Positions 61,876-64,000 of a DNA stretch of 64,000 bases are shown piece after piece. A program made the translations under genes and the position numbers. Each line of letters starts with the position of its first letter. Positions within the stretch are counted from its first letter, which is position 1. The stretch is from Corallococcus sp. NCRR (GTDB taxonomy: Bacteria > Myxococcota > Myxococcia > Myxococcales > Myxococcaceae). The notes beneath the pieces are model-generated. The model was not told the origin of the DNA and did no database searches. It was given only the letters and a program-made list of their open reading frames with translations. The stretch spans positions 7,750,001 through 7,814,000 of the forward strand of contig NZ_CP114039.1 of the NCBI RefSeq assembly GCF_026965535.1, read 5' to 3'.

Positions 61876-62275
61876 GGCGCTCCCGGCGATGCAAGTGAAA
61901 GGCATTGATAAAGCCAAACACCTGACCGGGCAATGTGGGCGCGCCGCGCCGTCCGCGAACCAACGCGGACCCTGCCTCGCGGGATGAGCGGTGAAGTGAG
62001 TGCGACCCCGAAACAAGACAGTCACGGCGGGATGACAGGGTGCCCCCTCCCCGCTCAGCGGTGCGCCGTCGCGCCGCCAGCGACAGGGCCAGGGCTCTGC
62101 GCTCGTGTTGGAGGGTGCTCTTGTTCCTACCGGGGCAGGACGGTCGGTCGCACGGGGCTCACGGAGCGTCCGGGCGGCCGGACACGAGGCAAAAGCGCTC
62201 GCCAGGCCGCCTGCTTTTCAGCGCGGAATAAAGGCGGCAGCCTCGGGTCCTCGCCCACTGCTTGGACCTCGAAGA
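61876..62275. other. Divergent intergenic region
   Basis: About 400 bases between the lipoprotein gene (minus) and the carboxypeptidase gene (plus). Open frames across it lack coding-like features and overlap in several frames. It should contain both divergent promoters, but I cannot assign boxes confidently. Confidence 0.5.
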
Positions 62276-62821
62276 ATGTCCTCTCCCCTGCTCCGCTGGG
62301 GCCTCGTGCTCCTCATCTGTCTGCTGGCACCCGTCGGGTTCGCGAAGGAAGCGAAGGTCCGCAGGGCCAAGGCGAAGACACCGCGCCTGGTGCGGATCCA
62401 CAGCGGCCACCGGCTCCACCGCGACGCGGCGGCCGCCTTCGAGCGCATGGCCGCGGAGGCGCGCACGGCGGGGCAGCCGCTGCTCGTCACCAGCGGGTGG
62501 CGTTCGTATCAGCAGCAGCGCTTCCTGTGGCGCCGCTACCGCAAGGGGCTGGGCCCCAAGGCCGCGCGGCCGGGCCGCTCCAATCACAACCGCGGGCTCG
62601 CGGTGGACCTGGTGGTGGGCAGCGAGGAGGCGTCCCCCACGTATGACTGGCTCGCGGGCAACGCGTGCCGCTTCGGCTTCCGCCGCACCGTGAAGTCGGA
62701 GCCGTGGCACTGGGAGTACCGGCCCAGGAGCACCTCCGCGCCCGAGGCCGGAGAGGACTGCCTGGGCCGCCCCCTGGAGGTGGAGCCCGCGCCCGCCGTG
62801 GTCCGCCAGGACGCGAGCTAG
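62276..62821 (+). CDS. VanY-type D-alanyl-D-alanine carboxypeptidase
   Basis: A 181-residue exported protein. MSSPLLRWGLVLLICLLAPV is a signal peptide. The M15B peptidase domain has TSGWRSYQQQRFLWRRY, the zinc motif SNHNRGLAVDL (SxHxxGxAxD) and the C-terminal EPWHWEYR. Such zinc enzymes trim the terminal D-Ala of peptidoglycan stem peptides. ATG 62276 is chosen for the signal peptide. Its stop overlaps that of the convergent histidine kinase. Confidence 0.88.
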   Translation: MSSPLLRWGLVLLICLLAPVGFAKEAKVRRAKAKTPRLVRIHSGHRLHRDAAAAFERMAAEARTAGQPLLVTSGWRSYQQQRFLWRRYRKGLGPKAARPGRSNHNRGLAVDLVVGSEEASPTYDWLAGNACRFGFRRTVKSEPWHWEYRPRSTSAPEAGEDCLGRPLEVEPAPAVVRQDAS

Positions 62822-64000
62822 GCCACGCGCGGCGGCAGCTCCACGATGAACCTCGCGCCGTGCCCCGGCTCGCTCTCGACGCGGATGCTTCCACCGTGCG
62901 CCTCGACGATGCGGCGTGTGATGAAGAGCCCCAGGCCGAGCCCTCCGTAGTTGAGGGAGGCGGCGCGCTCGAAGCGCTCGAAGATGCGGGCCTGGGATTC
63001 GAAGGGAATGCCCAGGCCGTGGTCCTCGACGATGAGCCGGGCCCTGTCCGCGTGCTTCACGACCTCCATCCGGATGGGGTGCCCCGCTCCGTACTTCATC
63101 GCGTTGGTCAGCAGGTTGAGCATGACCTGCTCCATCCGGAGGCGATCCCAGCGGCCCCAGACCGGCTCCGGGGCCACCAGCTCGAACTCGCAGCCCGCCT
63201 TCTGGAGCGACTCCGCGATGTGGCCCGCCATGTGCCGGGCGACCGTCACCAGGTCCAGCGCCTCGAGACGCAGGTCGATCCGCTTCTCGTGGACGCGTGA
63301 AACATCGAGCAGGTGGTCCGCCAGGTTCGACAAGCGTTGGAGCTGATCCTGGAAGACCTCCAGCATCCGCGTCACCCGCTCCGCGGACAGGGGCCGCGCC
63401 CCCGTGAGCAGCGCGGACTCCATCTGCTGCACCCGCAGCCGCATGGACGTCAGCGGGGTCTTCAGCTCATGGGAGGCAATGGACAGGAATTCATCCCGCG
63501 CGCGGATGGACTCCTGCGCCGAGCAATAGAGCCGCGCATTGTCGATGGCGAACGCGGCCCGGCGCCCGAGCTCCTCCGTCAACGTCAGGTCCTCCGGCGC
63601 ATACGTGCGCCCCGGTGCGGGAGACAGGAGGTACAGCACGCCCAGGGGGCGGCCTCGTGCCTGGAGGGGCACCCCCAGCGAAGGGCGGTCCAGGAGCGGC
63701 CTCAGCGCCTCCGGCAGCGCCCTGGAATCCCACAGGCCCCGTGACGCTTCGGACACCTCTGAGACTCCCGTGGCCAACACCCGGGCCGGACCGTGAGGGG
63801 CGTTCGGGTCCGGCGGGTGGCGTCGCAGGAACTCCCGCACGCTCGCGGCACGGGCCGGCGACCGGTCCGCCACCGCCACCGCCGCAGGCCGCAGGCCCAC
63901 GCCCTCCGTCCGCACGAAAAAGACACACAGCTCCGCCAGCAGGGGCACGGCCAGCTCGGCGACCCGCTGGAGCGTGATTTCAGGGTCGAGCGAGGCCACC
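62818..64000 (-). CDS. GAF-domain sensor histidine kinase, N-terminus beyond window
   Basis: Nearly 394 residues are visible and the frame is open to the window edge, so the start may lie outside. A GAF-like sensory domain (about 1-155, with GVPLQARGRPLGVLYLL and LGRRAAFAIDNARLY) precedes the HisKA dimerisation helix with the phospho-His in IASHELKTPLTSMR. The HATPase domain has the N box LLTNAMKYG, G1 VEDHGLGIPF and G2 GGLGLGLFITRRIV. No receiver domain or membrane helix is seen in this part. It is a soluble two-component kinase; its response regulator is not in the window. Confidence 0.88.
   Translation of the reverse strand, partial: VASLDPEITLQRVAELAVPLLAELCVFFVRTEGVGLRPAAVAVADRSPARAASVREFLRRHPPDPNAPHGPARVLATGVSEVSEASRGLWDSRALPEALRPLLDRPSLGVPLQARGRPLGVLYLLSPAPGRTYAPEDLTLTEELGRRAAFAIDNARLYCSAQESIRARDEFLSIASHELKTPLTSMRLRVQQMESALLTGARPLSAERVTRMLEVFQDQLQRLSNLADHLLDVSRVHEKRIDLRLEALDLVTVARHMAGHIAESLQKAGCEFELVAPEPVWGRWDRLRMEQVMLNLLTNAMKYGAGHPIRMEVVKHADRARLIVEDHGLGIPFESQARIFERFERAASLNYGGLGLGLFITRRIVEAHGGSIRVESEPGHGARFIVELPPRVA

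Noticed and set aside
61933-62646. 237-residue plus-strand frame overlapping the carboxypeptidase gene
   Set aside because: Low-complexity Gly/Arg/Ala composition in a different frame from the VanY motifs.

Overview
The window is high-GC DNA with GTG starts and GTGA/ATGA stop-start overlaps. It is rich in lipoproteins with low-complexity or short repeated segments, large TPR proteins, delta-60 repeats, FHA and zinc-ribbon proteins. This points to a fruiting myxobacterium of the Myxococcaceae (Myxococcus/Corallococcus/Pyxidicoccus group). That assignment is inferred from gene style; there is no rRNA here to confirm it.

Layout. 1-3993: the end of a TerC-like gene with a strong terminator, then a compact class III lanthipeptide locus (46-residue precursor, lyase-kinase, separate cyclase-like protein) and a YacL-like gene. 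4135-17028, mostly minus strand: tRNA-Val(CAC), a small coiled-coil protein, an SCP2-domain protein, an Hsp70 homologue, a UvrD/PcrA helicase, a HEAT-repeat lipoprotein, an NlpC/P60-like lipoprotein (plus strand), a family 2 glycosyltransferase, a zinc-ribbon protein with eight TRAFGAV repeats, a ComEA-like helix-hairpin-helix protein and aspartate kinase. hutH follows on the plus strand. 18689-22096 is an accessory island: a strikingly AT-rich stretch with a coiled-coil/membrane gene, then a DUF5953-type gene cut by an IS701-like element (20581-22062, CTAC target duplication) whose displaced last nine codons lie just beyond the element. 22205-29908: two serine beta-lactamase-like hydrolases and a 1,689-residue TPR protein. 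29921-43189 is largely housekeeping: molybdopterin-binding protein, delta-60 lipoprotein, a broken FAAL/NRPS fragment, tmk, ribBA with an abnormal cyclohydrolase half, threonine synthase, zinc-ribbon protein, pcm, recG, greA and an FHA protein.

43208-49451 holds secreted proteins around the most striking locus: an ECF sigma factor overlapping by four bases a 1,027-residue protein that fuses a zinc anti-sigma domain, a membrane helix, TPR-type helices and a C-terminal CHAT (caspase-like) protease domain, followed by a small secreted protein. 49567-58459: DUF1611/DgcN-like protein, YebC, DUF2339 membrane protein, SGNH-type hydrolase, three tiny overlapping genes, a patatin-like lipase paired with a beta-helix-like protein, and an alkyltransferase-like protein. 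58503-61178 is a three-gene type II ketosynthase set (degenerate KS/chain-length-factor-like, ACP, active KS). The window closes with a lipoprotein, a VanY-type carboxypeptidase and a GAF-histidine kinase cut by the window edge.

The most promising candidates for undescribed systems are the sigma/anti-sigma-CHAT operon, the split class III lanthipeptide synthetase with a two-labionin-motif precursor, and the AT-rich island gene beside the disrupted DUF5953 gene. All functions are read from motifs and family memory; no searches were run.
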